From Todiramphus chloris collaris (taxonomy: Eukaryota > Chordata > Aves > Coraciiformes > Alcedinidae), in assembly GCA_025345505.1 (NCBI GenBank), contig JANVCC010000021.1, positions 1,818,450 through 1,882,449 on the forward strand: DNA of 64,000 bases, read 5' to 3'. The position numbers were made by a program, and so were the translations under genes. This document shows, piece after piece, positions 11,764 to 24,521 of the stretch. The stretch's first letter is position 1, and each line of letters begins with the position of its first letter. Under the pieces are notes generated by a model. That model was not told the origin of the DNA. It searched no databases and saw only the letters and a program-made list of their open reading frames with translations.

Positions 11764-12067
11764 ACATAGAATCATAGAATCATAGAATTGTCAGGGTTGG
11801 AAGGGATCTTAAAGCTCATCCAGTTCCAACCCCCCTGCCATGGGCAGGGACACCTCCCACTAGAGCAGGTTGCTCACAGCCCCAGCCAGCCTGGGCTTCA
11901 ACACGTCCAAGGATGGGGCTTCCACCATCTCTCTGGGCAACCTGTGCCAGTGTCTCACCACCCTCCTGGGGAAGAAATTCTTCCTATTGTCTAATCTAAA
12001 TCTAGCCACCTCTAGTTTTAATCCGTTCCCTCCAGTCCTGTCACTGCCCGACAGCCTAACAAGCTGT
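11764..12067 (-). mobile_element. CR1 LINE 3' fragment, class B
   Basis: Three octamers, then 'gtcagggttggaagggatct' and 'gcagggacacctcccac'. It ends in the 'cctaacaag' region of the class B consensus. Confidence 0.95.
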
Positions 12068-13756
12068 CCATTCCATGTAGCATCTCCGTTCCATGTAGAC
12101 AAACAGTACTGCAAAAAACCCGGTTACAGTCGTAGTTGTCAGTATGGAAAACAAAGCTACAAAATTCATCTGGATCTGTTTAGTTCCTAAATAGCATCAG
12201 TCAACCTGTTTCTTCCTTTTCTTGTGAATTAGGGGCACAGATAAATTCTGCCAGTGAGACTAATGCATTTTAGACATAAAAAAAACCATTTCACTCTTTT
12301 TAGTATATAAACAGCCGACGTGCTCTGAATACAGAAAGTCAATATGTAATTCCAGATGCACGTTAATAAAAGGTCGGATTAATTTTGTACGATAAATGCA
12401 GGGTATTGCTGTATAAAGCAATAATAGGATGGACCAGTGCATTAGGGAGATGCCTTCTTATTCCACTTTAAAGCTTTTAAACTGGGAAGCTATTTCTTTC
12501 TGGCTGAGGCAGATTTTTGCCTGATAAATACTTCCTTTGAGTGGTCCCCATGACTCCCATTTCTCCCGTTTTGTTTCCACCAGACGCAAACACGCCAAAA
12601 CAAATCCTAGAGCCCTCATCCAGCAATTGTACTGCGGGGAGAGGTCTGGATAAGATCCCCAGCATGGCCAGTAAACACCAAGTGAGAAGCGGGTAGCTGT
12701 CACCATCACCCAAGGGCATCCTGGAGTGCTCACGCTGTCCTCTTGGAAGGAAGGGCTGAACATCAAACTCTGCTTTCTGCAGCAGTAAAATAGGGCAGAT
12801 GAATAAAGGGAAACATTTTAGTAACTATGAATTATTAATATCACTAGCAGGCCATTAAATCACCCGTACAACATGCGTTTAATGAAGGGGAATGTGTTGT
12901 TTGAACACTGTATAATTAGCAGGCTAACTCATTTGGCAGGGCAGCGTGTTTTGCTTCTTGAGCTATGCCAGTTCTGTGAGGTTGCCAAGCAGAGCCAGAG
13001 AAGTTGGCATTTCACTGTAGACATGTAGAAGCTGAAGCTCCAAAGTCGCGTGAGACAGAATGAAATTCAGTCTCTTTTTTTGGGGCAGATCTCAATAGTT
13101 CCTTAATCCATCTACCTGTTGGTTTCCCACCCTCTAAAATAGACATTGTAATATTTTCTTCCCCTTGACACTTTGCATTCTTACTATTGAAGTTTTTTCA
13201 GAGGGTGATACATCAGTAGTCACCTAAAAGATAAGGGACAGGGGTTTATTTTAAAGAAAATTTTAAAGAAAACCCCATTCTGTTATGTTTTCTTCTCTGT
13301 TTGAGCTTCCCCCAGAGACAAAGCCCAATTATTGCAGACCTATGTTATTGTTTTAAATGTTAAATATATTAAATGTTTAAATGGTAAATATTGTTTTAGA
13401 CCTCTTTATGAGGTTTACTAAGTAGGGCATTGTTAAAGCCTGGTCATAAAACTATCTACATCTGCGATTTGAAATGAAATTCAGCTTTGAAGGGATCAAT
13501 ACATAGCAGATTTTTTCAGTCATGACTAAATCTTCTTCCACAAGGAAAAAAACCCTTCCATAGAGTAAGAATTAATTTCCCTCAGTTTTACGTAACTGGA
13601 AGAAGTAGGATTTACAGATAGGCTGTTAAACATTCCCCTAGCAACAAGGCTCCTGAAGAAGTAAAATACAGTCTGTGGAACCTCTGAGTACATAAAATAC
13701 CCAATGTAAGTATCGTCGTGTGTCCTTTTGACAGCCCTCAGCCTTTCAGAAATACT
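12068..13756. other. Intron without CR1, AT-rich, possibly conserved
   Basis: No coding or mobile sequence is recognised. The stretch about 12290-12990 is rich in TAAT/ATTA and lacks repeats, which is how conserved non-coding elements often look. No search could be run. Confidence 0.4.
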
Positions 13757-14083
13757 TAGAATCATAGAATAGTTTCAGCTGGAAGAGACCTTCAGGATCA
13801 TCAAGTCCAACCTTACTCCCAGCCCTATCAAACCCACTAAACCATGTCCCTAAGCACAACATCCAACCGCCTCTTCAACACCTCCAGGGATGGGGACTCC
13901 ACCACCTCCCTGGGCAGCCCATTCCAGTGCCTGACAACCCTTTCTGGAAAGAAATGCTTCCTGAGATCCAGCCTGAACCTCCCCTGGGACAACTTCAGGC
14001 CATTTCCTCTTGTTCTGTCCCTTGTCACCAGGAAGAACAGACCAACTGCTGCCTCGCTACAACTTGCCTTCAGGTGGTTAACT
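13757..14083 (-). mobile_element. CR1 LINE 3' fragment, class C
   Basis: Very similar to the copy at 11466 but longer. The minus strand reads [20 protein letters not shown], then [13 protein letters not shown], the end of CR1 ORF2. Confidence 0.95.
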
Positions 14084-14529
14084 TGACAAGTTCCTAAAAA
14101 GTCATCACTTTTTCAGAGGGCAGCAGCAAACTCAGGCTGTTTTGGCAGAATCAATATGTGAAGTCAGGTATTTGAGGAAAATCTCTCTTCTTTATTTTCC
14201 TTTTTTTCATTTTGATATGACATCATACCGCAGAAGAGTGAAGCGAGAAGTGGTCTTTGCTCCTCTGATGTCTCTCGCACATCATTTCATGCTGCAGAAA
14301 CTTTGGAGACCTGCTTTCAAAATGCTATAGGCAAAAAAAAAAAAGAATTATCCACTAGAATGAAGTGGATAATGTTTAATCACTGAAGGCTTCTGAAGGC
14401 AGGGTGTGAACAACCACAATATGGGGATATCCATGAATGTTTCTATACATTCATGGTTGACAGAAAGATGCATTTCTTCATTTCTGTATTTCTGAACCTC
14501 TCAAATAACACAGCAGCACAAAATTGCTA

Positions 14530-14605
14530 CAGTTGGAAAAGACCTTTAAGATCTTCAAGTCCAACCTCTATCTAACTCTACCACGGCCACTACTACACCG
14601 TATTC
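14530..14605 (-). mobile_element. CR1 LINE 3' fragment, diverged
   Basis: A 76-base relic with 'ttggaaaagacctttaagat' and 'caagtccaacctc'. It is old by divergence, and the octamer is lost. Confidence 0.75.
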
Positions 14606-14856
14606 CAAATGAGTTCCAAAACTGAGTTGTAAACGAAAAGAAGCCAGCAAACAGAGGAGGGAGAAAGACTGTGTTGCATGGTAGTGATGGGGAAGTTGGT
14701 TTAGTCAGAGATGGGGTAGGTTTAGTCCTTTCTGATCTTGACCAGATCATATTTTTTTTGGTGAAGACTTCAGGTCTACATTTGAAATAGATTTTTTTTT
14801 CTTATATGTAAAGTTGCAGGTTTTGCTGGCAAGCTTTCTTAGCAGAAAGGGAATTA

Positions 14857-15338
14857 ATAGAATCATAGAATGGTAGTCGTTGGAAGGGACCTCTGGAGAT
14901 CATCGAGTCCAACCCCCCTGCCAGAGAAGGGTCACCCAGGGCAGCTCACACAGGAACAGAGCCAGGGGGCTCTTGAAAGTCTCCAGAGAAGGAGACTCCA
15001 CCACCTCTCTGGGCAGCCTGGGCCAGGCTCTGTCAATCTCAAAAGTGAAGAAGTTTTTCCTCCTGTTGAGGTTCAGATTGCGACCATTACCTCTCCTCCT
15101 GTCCCAGGGCACCACTGAGAAGAGCCTGGCTGCTTCTCCTTGCCCCCCACCCTGCAGAGATTTGGAACCATTCCTAAGATCCCCTCTCAGGCTTCTCTTC
15201 TCCAGGCTGAACAGCCCCAGGGCTCTCAGCCTTTCCTCCCCAGAGAGATGTTCCAGTCCCTTCATCATCCTCGTAGCCTCTCTGGGACTTTCTCCAGTAT
15301 CTCCCTGTCCCTCTTGAACTGGGGAGCCCAGAACTAAC
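14857..15338 (-). mobile_element. CR1 LINE 3' fragment, class A, with ORF2 remnant
   Basis: It starts 'tagaatcatagaatggtag'. The minus strand stays open over 146 codons, including LSGEERLRALGLFSLEKR and SLRGDLRNGSKSLQGGG, suggesting a fairly young copy. Confidence 0.96.
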
Positions 15339-15871
15339 ACAGTTCAATTCTATCTGCAAACTTTGAATTGCTCTAGACATTACTGTGTCTGTAGAGCACG
15401 GAAACCGTGTTCTCTCTGCTGAGGTCAGCAGCCACAGAAATCCTGAATTCAATTACATTGGGTTTTGTTATTAGGATTCCCTCAGGGCCATTCATAAAAG
15501 ATGTTAAGATTTTCAGTTCAGATTTCTTTCTTTTCCTTTTTTAAGACCACTGACTGAAAATTATAGTATGCTATAAAAAAAAAAAAAGACAAAAAAAGTC
15601 TCCCTTTCCAGTCCATGATTTTCCTTCTGATTTACATATTCAATTTAATCTGCAGTGTTGACTCTTTAGCACAGAACTTAGGCAATCCGACAGTATATTA
15701 CCGAAGCACCGTGAGCAATGTTTGTAGAATTATTTTTCTTGGGTTATTTTGTTTGGGATTTTTCTGCTGCGCATCATGCCAGGGCAAGGAAGGCAAAGAA
15801 GATCATGTTCTGAGTCAGCAGAGCAAGCGCTATGCAGACAACTCAGGCTTTCCCGACGCAGCAACATTTCT

Positions 15872-15967
15872 GGACATGGTTTATTGGTCATGATAGTGTT
15901 GGGTTGACCATCAGACTTGATGATCTTAGAGGTCTTTTCCAATCTTAATGATTCTATGATTCTATGA
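15872..15967 (+). mobile_element. CR1 LINE 3' fragment
   Basis: A short 3' end with 'gacatggtttattggtcatg', then 'ttgatgatcttagaggtctt', ending in two 'attctatg' octamers. Confidence 0.93.
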
Positions 15968-16071
15968 ACAGTCTTTGGAGTGACTTGGGAGAACTTCGCC
16001 TTCTCCAACAGGCTCAAGTAAAGCCAGTTGAAGGTGTGGGTGCCCTATTCTACAGCCTAATGATATGGCAT

Positions 16072-16163
16072 GCCCTAGGTGTTCCTGCATTGTCAGGGGG
16101 GTTGGACTCAATGATCTTCAGAGGTCCCTTCCAACCCCTACCATTCTATGATTCTGTGATTCT
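16072..16163 (+). mobile_element. CR1 LINE 3' fragment, class A
   Basis: A short 3' end: 'ggggggttggactcaatgat', then 'ccttccaacccctaccattc', and two octamers. It lies about 100 bases after another plus-strand 3' end. Confidence 0.94.
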
Positions 16164-17718
16164 TTCTATGATGTCTTAAGTGCCTCTGTAGAACTAGGTA
16201 CTTCCAAGCATTTCCCGCATCAAAGATCAGACATGTAGAGAAATTTAAGGCTGACCAGGCTAAATGTCTTAATGAGCTTAAATATCAACAAGTATTTGGT
16301 GCTGAGAAGACCATCTGGATCTCTTGCTAAGACTCAGATACTTGACTACAAACTTTGACATAGTTTAGGAGGTCTGATTCTTAGCACAGCAATCGTTTTC
16401 TTTGCTCAGAGCTGTCATTTGTTTTTTACTCCTGCTTTGTTTACCTCTTGCTTACAAACTGAATTCTGCACGTAAAAGTGATTCTTTCCTCCGGTGGGCT
16501 CTAAGTGACAGCCCATCTTCACAGTTCTCTTTATCATCTTGTTTCTTGAAAATACAGGAAAAGGTTTCCAAAAGTGTCAGGCATTTGCGGTTTAAAATGC
16601 CTCCTATCTACTGTAACTGTCTTTCTTCCAGGTGTAACTGGTCAAAAAAATGCAGAGAGTTCGTGGCAGTGCTGACATATCCTCTAGTTTCTTTTATCTC
16701 TTATTTAAAACCCAGTTTCCTTCCCCTCTTCTGAGTCGAGTCAGTGTCAGAAAAGCAGAGACGCCTGCGTGTGTCAGAGAAGCTGGTTACTGATTCTCAG
16801 TCAGCTCTTCCCATAGTGCGTTCTAAAATGTAGTGGCCATGGTCTACATTATAAAACACACCATTTGCAGTGTTATCACTCTTGCAAGCTTCACAAGATG
16901 ATAATTTGCTTTTAGTTCTTTCATTTAAATGGTGTGCAAAGGAGTTTTCTAAAGGTGTGAATCTCCTCACTGATGGAGACAGTCTTCTTGGCAGCACCAG
17001 GACCAGGTATCTCTGATTTCACTGCGTAGTTTGGTCTGGCAACAAAAGGGAGAACCTTAATTTTTAGTTAACAAAATCAAGTAATTATGCTGTGGTAGGA
17101 TGTTTTTCCTCAGACACAATGAGATGCTAACTACAGGTAAACATACAGTCAGCAAAAATACCAGACTAATGAGCTAGAGGATCAAGGAAGTTTTTAAGTG
17201 TTAATTAGCAAAAGTTATTCTGCTATATGTGTGTAATTTACTGTAGTAGATTAATTTATCTTTATTGTCATAAAGCAATTTCAAAAGCTCATATTAGCTT
17301 TTTTATAATTGGCAATGTATTGACTTTTGTTGTCCTAGATTTTCAGTAGCTTCACTTAACATAAAGTAAGGTGATACTATTGAATGTTTTGAGCCTTGGC
17401 AGATAAATTTCATTTTTCCACTCCAGACCAAACTCATTTGACTTCTGGGCTCAGCATCTTTTATCTAATGTATTTAGAAACTCATATTCTTCCACTTGCA
17501 GAACAAAAAGTCATCCTTGTAAGGGAGATTTTGGAAGGCATCTAAGGAATTTTGGTGCCAGGTCCCTTTGGTTTTCAATGCCAGTGGTCACTGTCATTCA
17601 TTTGATTGCCTTTGAAAAAAAATGGACTTTGATTTATTATGAAAGCTAGAAAAGAATGTGATTTTGGCTATAACTTGCAAGTCTTTTCCCTAACTGATTA
17701 ACGCTTCTCTTATTCCAG
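16164..17718. other. Intron before ATP10A exon a
   Basis: Unique AT-rich sequence. The last 60 bases supply a moderate pyrimidine tract ('cgcttctcttattccag') for exon a. No other feature was found. Confidence 0.6.
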
Positions 17719-17804
17719 GACTCAGAATTCGACCCCTTGAAGTTCACCAGTATCATAGAATGTGAGAATCCAAACAATGACTTAAGTAGGTTTCGAGGTT
17801 ACAT
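17719..17804 (+). CDS. ATP10A: ATP10A exon a: actuator-domain segment
   Basis: This is the first recognisable exon in the window, 86 bases. It starts in phase 0 after 'tattccag' and ends two bases into a codon at the strong donor GTGAGT. It encodes [14 protein letters not shown], then [14 protein letters not shown], the conserved 'E-x-P-N-x-x-L-x-x-F-x-G' stretch of the P4-ATPase actuator domain, which follows the DGETNLK dephosphorylation loop. That loop must lie in the preceding exon, which I could not find upstream in the window. The gap to the next exon is 7.8 kb. Confidence 0.93.
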
Positions 17805-19489
17805 GTGAGTATTTCATATAATATCCTTCAGTATACACTCCTTGGCTCTAATATGGCATAAAATAAATGCTTTTTTTTTGTTTGGGCTGTGTTCTGTAAG
17901 TTGCATCATCATCACATCTAAATGGGGCTGCGTATTTAAGGTCCTTTTAGAGGATCCTTGCTTCAGAGTAGCAAGGGAGCCTCACATTTCCCTTCCTTAG
18001 GATGGCTTTAGTTGTTAGTTTTGATCCATTTTACACTCCAGAAATGAATACATGGTGCAGTGCAGTTAGAGACGCTCTTCTCCCGTTCCTTCTCTCCATG
18101 GATCAAAAAAGCCCATCTGGAAATGGGAGGCAAGAGAAGAACCTGTCCAAGAGAGCCAACAAACAAACACAATCTGTCACAGGCTGCTTTCATGAAGATG
18201 GGTCTGCTTGGTGTTTCTTTTAGTAAAAGTGTCACTGAGGAAAATGGGAAGGCAAAACTGCTATTCCCCCAGCCTTCCTTTCCTCTCTGTCGGCCAGAAT
18301 AAAACAACAGGCTCACAGATGGATGGCCTTGGACATTACCACTGAGAATCACCTACGGCCGCTCGACTTCATTCTAAACAAACAGAGCTGCAGGTGCTTG
18401 TCTCTGGCCAATTGGTCCTGCCCAGAAGCAAAGGTTTTGCTATGTGCTTTTGCTTCTAACACAGCCAGGACTGCGCCGCGCAGTCGTGCCAATAGCGGTG
18501 GCTTAAGACATGGACTCTTGTGTGACTTATTTTTCCCCAGTCTGTAACCACGTAGAGAGGGAGAGCCCAGGATATTTGATTTTTGTCTAGATTTTAATGA
18601 GGAGAGTTAAACAGACACTCATTCTGTTTAGAGTGCAGTGATGTATCGCCCGTATTGATCAGGAGTGATAGGCGGTATTGAATTGCGTAAATGGCACGAG
18701 GTAAATTGCTGGAGCTTGGGGAGTTTTTTATAGTGACGCTGTTTACCACCTCTGTTACTCCTCTCAGATGCCACTGATTCTGTAAGATGTACTGGCAGCT
18801 GGTGTAAATCAGGATAGCTTTTTTGAAACTACATCGAGTGGTAGTGTGGGAAAATACGTGCCTTTATTTAGCAGCACAAAGCCCTGCAGTTCATTTAAAG
18901 ATAAAAGTTGAGTATTGGACATCCCTGCCTGAGGGTGTGTAACTGTCTACATTAATAGAGAGCCTGCTCTACTGCAGAAATGGCTTTTCCAGGTATGGAA
19001 ATGGGAAGTCTGGCAGCTTTTCTAGCACACTTCATGTGTGCCTCAAGATTTGAGTCCCCAGAATACTGAGCAGAGTGTAGAACATAAGCATAAATTTGTC
19101 TTTCCATATATATTTACTTAAGTACTCCATGTGGGAAATGTCTGTAGCATGTAAGTTACAGAACACTGCGTAGCAGAAAACATAGTACTAAGACTCTTGT
19201 TCAATATTGCTTCTTTTTAATCTTCTTTATATTTTAATGTTGACTGTTAATGGAATGGAAAAGCCAGGACAGCAGTTATGAATCTGGCAGAAAGCATCAG
19301 GTGACTCCCAGGTCTCATCAGCTATGCTGCAAGAGATTTTAAACTAAAGGACCACGGAGCATTCAAAGTAAAGAGCAGGGACCAACCCCTCAACAAATGA
19401 ATTCTGTCTCTTAATTTATCATGGGAGAAGTTTGTGTTTCCCCTCTTTTTAGATTTCCTTCATCATTATCATGAAACCAGGGGTCAGCT
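17805..19489. other. Intron after exon a, unique sequence
   Basis: No repeat or exon was found. Bases 18620-18800 contain several CpG and balanced composition unlike the flanks, possibly conserved. Confidence 0.5.
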
Positions 19490-19634
19490 TCACAGAATCA
19501 CAGAACCACTATGGTTGGAAAAGACCTTTAAGGTCGTCAAGTCCAACCAGGGCCACTACCACACCATGTCCGTGAGCACCACGAATAGACAGCTTTTTAA
19601 TACATCCAGGGATGGTGATTCAAGCACTTCCCAT
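19490..19634 (-). mobile_element. CR1 LINE 3' fragment, class C-like
   Basis: It begins 'tcacagaatcacagaacc' and keeps 'ggttggaaaagaccttt' and 'catccagggatggtgattca'. It ends after 145 bases. Confidence 0.9.
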
Positions 19635-21879
19635 TTCAAATCATACGTTAGCAAGATGGATAGTACATCTGAATTGAAATATGTCATTTCCATGTCAAAC
19701 TCAGATCTTAACTTTTGTTCAAGATCCTACCAGTAGTCACTGTTTGAAAGAAAGCTTCAGATAGCTCCCAGCTGATAACAGCTCAGCTGAAAAGAAACAT
19801 GACTGAGATATTTAAATAGGGATGCTACAAAGTAATAGACTTTCAAGAGACCCGTATGTGAAAGCTGTGCTGAGACATTACTGCCAAAGTTTGCTTGAAG
19901 TTTTGACCACTTGATATGTTTCCAGTTTTAATTAAGGCTATTTTTGTCTATTTGATCCATGAAGAACTCCTTTGGTTCTAATGTCTGTGCTGACAAATCT
20001 TCCAGGTAATAGAAACATTTGTGTGCATGTGTTGCAAACATGCAAAAATTCCATTGCCTACTGTTACTCTGAAATGTGGTCACTACAGGTAACCAATTTA
20101 GCACAGGCAAGGCACGGTAAAAACAGACATGATAATAACACATCACAAAAATACTGCAAAGTGCATCAATCTGGGCCTGGTTCAATCCTGTAGCTGCAAA
20201 ATTGTGGCGTGCACGTTACTACATCCGACTTTCTTCAGTTGTATTGGCACAGTCTGCCTTGAACACACTCTGGGTGTTCAGCTGGACAAGCAGGCTACTG
20301 GTTCTACTCAGGTGCTTGGTTTAATACTGGTTTGCAGCCTCTGATATCCCAAGACTATTTCCTCTTTTTTATTTTCCTTATAAGAAGTTTTCTGTGTAAA
20401 AAGAGTAGAATAAAAACTAGCTTGCCCCCTGGCCGTATGGGGCTAGCCAGATTAGATACAGTATGCATGGTAAATCCCGTGCCAGTTGCCCAACATAACA
20501 AAATTTGCTTTAAAATCTTGGGTTTAGCTTTATATGTGTGTGGATGCAAGGGAAAAGGGGAGCAGTAGTTGATATTCTGTTTTTTTCAGGTTTTCTCTGA
20601 AAAGTAAAAATTTTATTATTGGAAAAGGACAGAAAACTTCATGTGATCATACCAAAATAATTATAGCAAGGAATTAATGATTACAATTATTATTGATAAT
20701 AATAATACCTGTGTGTATCTCTATTTCAAATCTTGTCATAACAAAACCCAATTAATATAAAATCATATTATGGGCTTTTTTTTAATGGAAAAAAGAAAAA
20801 GTTATACATCTATACAGGCATGTCTTTTTAGTGTGCTATAATGATACCATCTCTCCTGGAAAAAACCAAAACAACCTGGACTTTGTTTCCTCAGAACTGA
20901 GAGCCAGAAAGATTCTGACTGATGATGTGCACTGTGACTGTGGTCAAGTTTGGTTTATTTTGTTTGGGAGAGTCAAACCTTGGAAAGTAATGCCAGCTCT
21001 ACCATTTGCTTTGACAGACACTTGAGAAACCAGAGAGTGAAAGAATATACTCTTTTGAATACAGTTTGGAGATGGCACCTTGCTATTTAATACTGGCAAA
21101 CACCTACCAAGAAAATATTGAATAGGAGGCTGAAAGGAGCTACCACCAGGCTTACTTTTTACGCTGCTGTATTAAACCAGGAGGTTTTGTTTCTGCAAGC
21201 TTTCAGAGTGCTGTAGCAAAGTAGCAGCTAACAGCATCCACTCTGCCCCTTTCTCCTAATCCGTGGTGCATTCTAGATGTTTAGATTCTGTATATTTGAG
21301 GTGTCATCCGTGTGAGAAATTGCAGAGAGAGAAAAAAAAAACCCATCTCACCTGCACTTGCCAGCGCATCTCCTTTGCCTTCCAGGCGTCTGAGCAGCTT
21401 CAGCTAGTCACTGTTTTAAATCCTGACAGAAAAAAAAAAAGTTTCCTTCTTTGCCTCCAAAGTGATACTGGCCTGAAGCCAGAAAGGGGAAAAAAAGCAG
21501 ACTGTTCAGCCTCTGTATCAAGATTAAGGTTTATAACTCTGCAGGGCTTCAAAACGGGACCTAAGCCATCTCTCGACTCGGACATAAAGTAGTAGTAACC
21601 TTGGCAGGTTTGTTATCAGAATGAGCAGTTTTATCTAGCTCTAGTTTTCATTATTGTTTAATCCAGACCGTTAACGTCTGTCATTTTTTCTTCCTTTCAT
21701 CATTGCTCAATTGCTTTATATGTATGTTCTGTTAGAAAGTCACACAAAATCTCCCAGATTTTTATTTCATCCATGTTTTCAAAAGATCTGGTGAGCAATA
21801 GGTGAGTTGATCAACTCCATTTGGATATGGAGAAGTGAAAAGCAGTTAACAAACACATGTAAGGATGCTTTGTGGTAGG
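19635..21879. other. Intron, unique AT-rich sequence
   Basis: Only short AAT-rich and A-rich runs were seen (for example 20685-20710). Nothing else is supported. Confidence 0.6.
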
Positions 21880-22147
21880 AATCACAGAATCATTAAGGTT
21901 GGAAAAGACCTCCAAGATCATCAATGCCAACCATCTACCCAACATTATCACAACCACTAAACCACGTCCTGAAGTGCCACATCCACCCATTTTTTGAACC
22001 CCTGCAGGGATGGTGATTCCACCTCCTCCCTGGGCAGCCTGTGCCAATGTCTCACCACTCTCAGTATAGAAATTGTTCCTAATGTCCAGTCTAAAGTGCA
22101 AAGTAAGCCCATTTCCTCTCATCCTGTTGCTAGTTAGAGAAGGCACA
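21880..22147 (-). mobile_element. CR1 LINE 3' fragment, class C-like
   Basis: It starts 'atcacagaatcattaaggtt' with 'ccactaaaccacgtcctgaa' further in. It is diverged, with small deletions in the ORF2 end. Confidence 0.92.
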
Positions 22148-23156
22148 GCCTGTGGGTGAGGGCAGTAGATTGAGGTCTTGGCACCCACAGGTTATCTTCA
22201 GGTGTTTACTGTTACTTTGGAGCACTTGTAAAAGCTAAGACAGCCAAGACAGTAAGAACAAAACATATAACTGTATAGAACAAATACACAAATAATTGCG
22301 TGTAAAGGTTGCCATGTACAATGTTGTTTGTCACAGTTCACTGCTACGGTGAAGTGTAAAAAACTGATGAAGGCTATAAAACCATGAGCCAGAACAATTA
22401 CTTCTTAAGTAGGTTTACCTTTAAAAAGTCCCATTTATTAACAGGAATCGTAACTATCATTTGGAGACTGTGTTGGAAATTCAGGCTTAACATCCTCATG
22501 ATTTACAAGACAGGCTGATGTAGAATCAACTTGAAAAAGCAGAGGGATGGCAGAATCCTGGTAGTAGTGTAATTTTTACAGCATGGAATCATTAGGAAAT
22601 TATTTCCCGTAGTTTAAGCTCCACCAGACTTGGGTAATTCTCCAGCTGGCAGTCAGTGCTTACACCTTTTGGCATCCCCTAGTTTTTGAAGCTCCTCTGG
22701 CAAAAGACTAAGCAGTGGGTTCAGGAGGTTTGCTGAAGAGGACAGAAGCCCAGCCTCTGAGGTTGACTGGGAGGTTGGGAGGAGCAGGGGAAGTTCCCTT
22801 CTGCTGAAAAACAACCCAACATTTTTGTATCAGAATCACAGAATTTATGTTATCTACTTCTTTCCTTCCCCATTTCTTTCTGGTCTCTAGTCAGATGTTA
22901 TCACTGCTGGAGCTAACCTCTGCTGTCAATCCCACCAAGTTTTGTCCATCCCTACAGTGAGAAACTCATCATAGCTGTTGAAACACCAATCTATATTTTT
23001 GAGCCTGGAGTGGATATAATATATTCTATTGAACTAAAAAGGACTGTGTCTGTGTGTCTATATATTTATACAGATGTATGAATATATATATATTATATGG
23101 GTATATTCTACTCATTAATAGCAGTGACTAGAAGCTGCAGAGCATAGTGACTTTCT

Positions 23157-23450
23157 GTAAGGGCATGTGGTGGCAGGATAAGGGGCAATAGTTTTAAACT
23201 AGAGCAGGGTAGATGTAGATTGGACATTAGGGAGAAGTTCTTTACTCTGAGGGTGGTGAGACACTGGAACGGGTTGCCCAGAAAAGCTGTGGACACCTCA
23301 TCCCTGGGACTGTTTAAGCGCGGTCTGGATGGGGCTGTGAGCAACCTGCTCTAGTGGGAGGTGTCCCTGCCCATGGCAGGGGGGTTGGAACTGGATAAGC
23401 TTTAAGGTCCCTTCCAACTCAAGCCATTCTAGGATTAATTGTATGATTCC
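23157..23450 (+). mobile_element. CR1 LINE 3' fragment, class B
   Basis: A class B copy ('gggaggtgtccctgccc') whose tail is 'ccattctaggattaattgta', a degraded octamer array. Confidence 0.93.
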
Positions 23451-23904
23451 ACAATTCTATAACAATCATAACAGCAAAATCTTCCAGTATTCCTACTGGA
23501 CTAGAGAAGAGCACAAAGGATCCACCAACATGAACCTTTTCATCTTGTAGAGCTCAAGATATTTGACAGAGTTCTTCATACCTCAGATCCTAGAAGTATG
23601 TGCTAAAGTTAGAATTTTGGTCCTCCTTTAACAAAACAAAAGTTTCTAACAATCAGAGAACAGCATGAAAATATAACCTGGGTGTGAAGGCTTAGGAAAT
23701 AAAAAGAACTCCACCTTTTTATAAAAGGCACAGTTTTAAGTCAGTTTGCAGATTTCAGGGGACACGGGATTTTAAATGCTCAAATCCAGATAGCTGTAAA
23801 ATTTGATGTTGCAACAGCTACACTTATGGAAGAAATGTTAATTTTAGTGTAGCACATGCTTTTCCAGCATTTCTCTTCAACTCTCAGCTTCTACTAGTTT
23901 TGCA

Positions 23905-24521
23905 TCATAGAATCATAGAATGTTAGGTGTTGGAATGGACCTCTGGAGATCATTCAGTCCAAACCCCTTCCAGAGCAGGATCACCCAGGGCAAGCCACAC
24001 AAGAACAGATCCAGGCAGGTCTTGAAAGTCTCCAGAGAAGGAGACTCCACCACACCTCTGGGCAGCCTGGGCCAGGCTCTGTCACTCTCACAGTGAAGAA
24101 GTTTCTCCTCCTGTTGAGGTGGAACTTCCTGTGTTCTACCTTGTGCCCGTTGCCCCTCGTCCTGTCCCAGGGCAGCACTGGAAAGAGCCTGGCCCCTTCT
24201 CCTTGCCCCCCACCCTGCAGAGATTTGGAACCATTCCTAAGATCCCCTCTCAGGCTTCTCTTCTCCAGGCTGAACAGCCCCAGGGCTCTCAGCCTTTCCT
24301 CACCAGAGAGATGTTCCACTCCCTTCATCATCCTCACAGCCTCTGTTTGGACTTTCTCCTATTTTTCCCTATCCCAGTTGAACTGGGGAGCCCAGAACTG
24401 GACACAACCCTCCAAGTGGGGTCTCACCAGGTCAGAGTAGAGAGGGAGAAGAACCTCCCTTGACCTGCTGGCCACACTCTTCTTTATGTACCCCCTTCCT
24501 GGCCACAAGGCCCCATTGCTG
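23905..24521 (-). mobile_element. CR1 LINE 3' fragment, class A, with ORF2 remnant
   Basis: A 617-base copy. The minus strand reads RMMKGVEHLSGEERLRALG and related ORF2 C-terminal sequence for 118 codons. It is close in sequence to the copies at 14857 and 37699. Confidence 0.96.

Noticed and set aside
12458..12766. 102-codon minus-strand ORF and an 80-codon one in another frame
   Set aside because: Two frames of one segment cannot both be coding, the length is within chance, and there is no family match.
13526..13765. 79-codon minus-strand ORF
   Set aside because: It is within chance length and its start overlaps a CR1 octamer.
14900..15340. 146-codon minus-strand ORF as a gene
   Set aside because: CR1 ORF2 remnant; near-identical frames occur at 23981 and 37774.
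1..17718. Upstream ATP10A exon with the DGETNLK loop
   Set aside because: I looked for the motif on the plus strand and found no matching frame, so the exon is placed outside the window.
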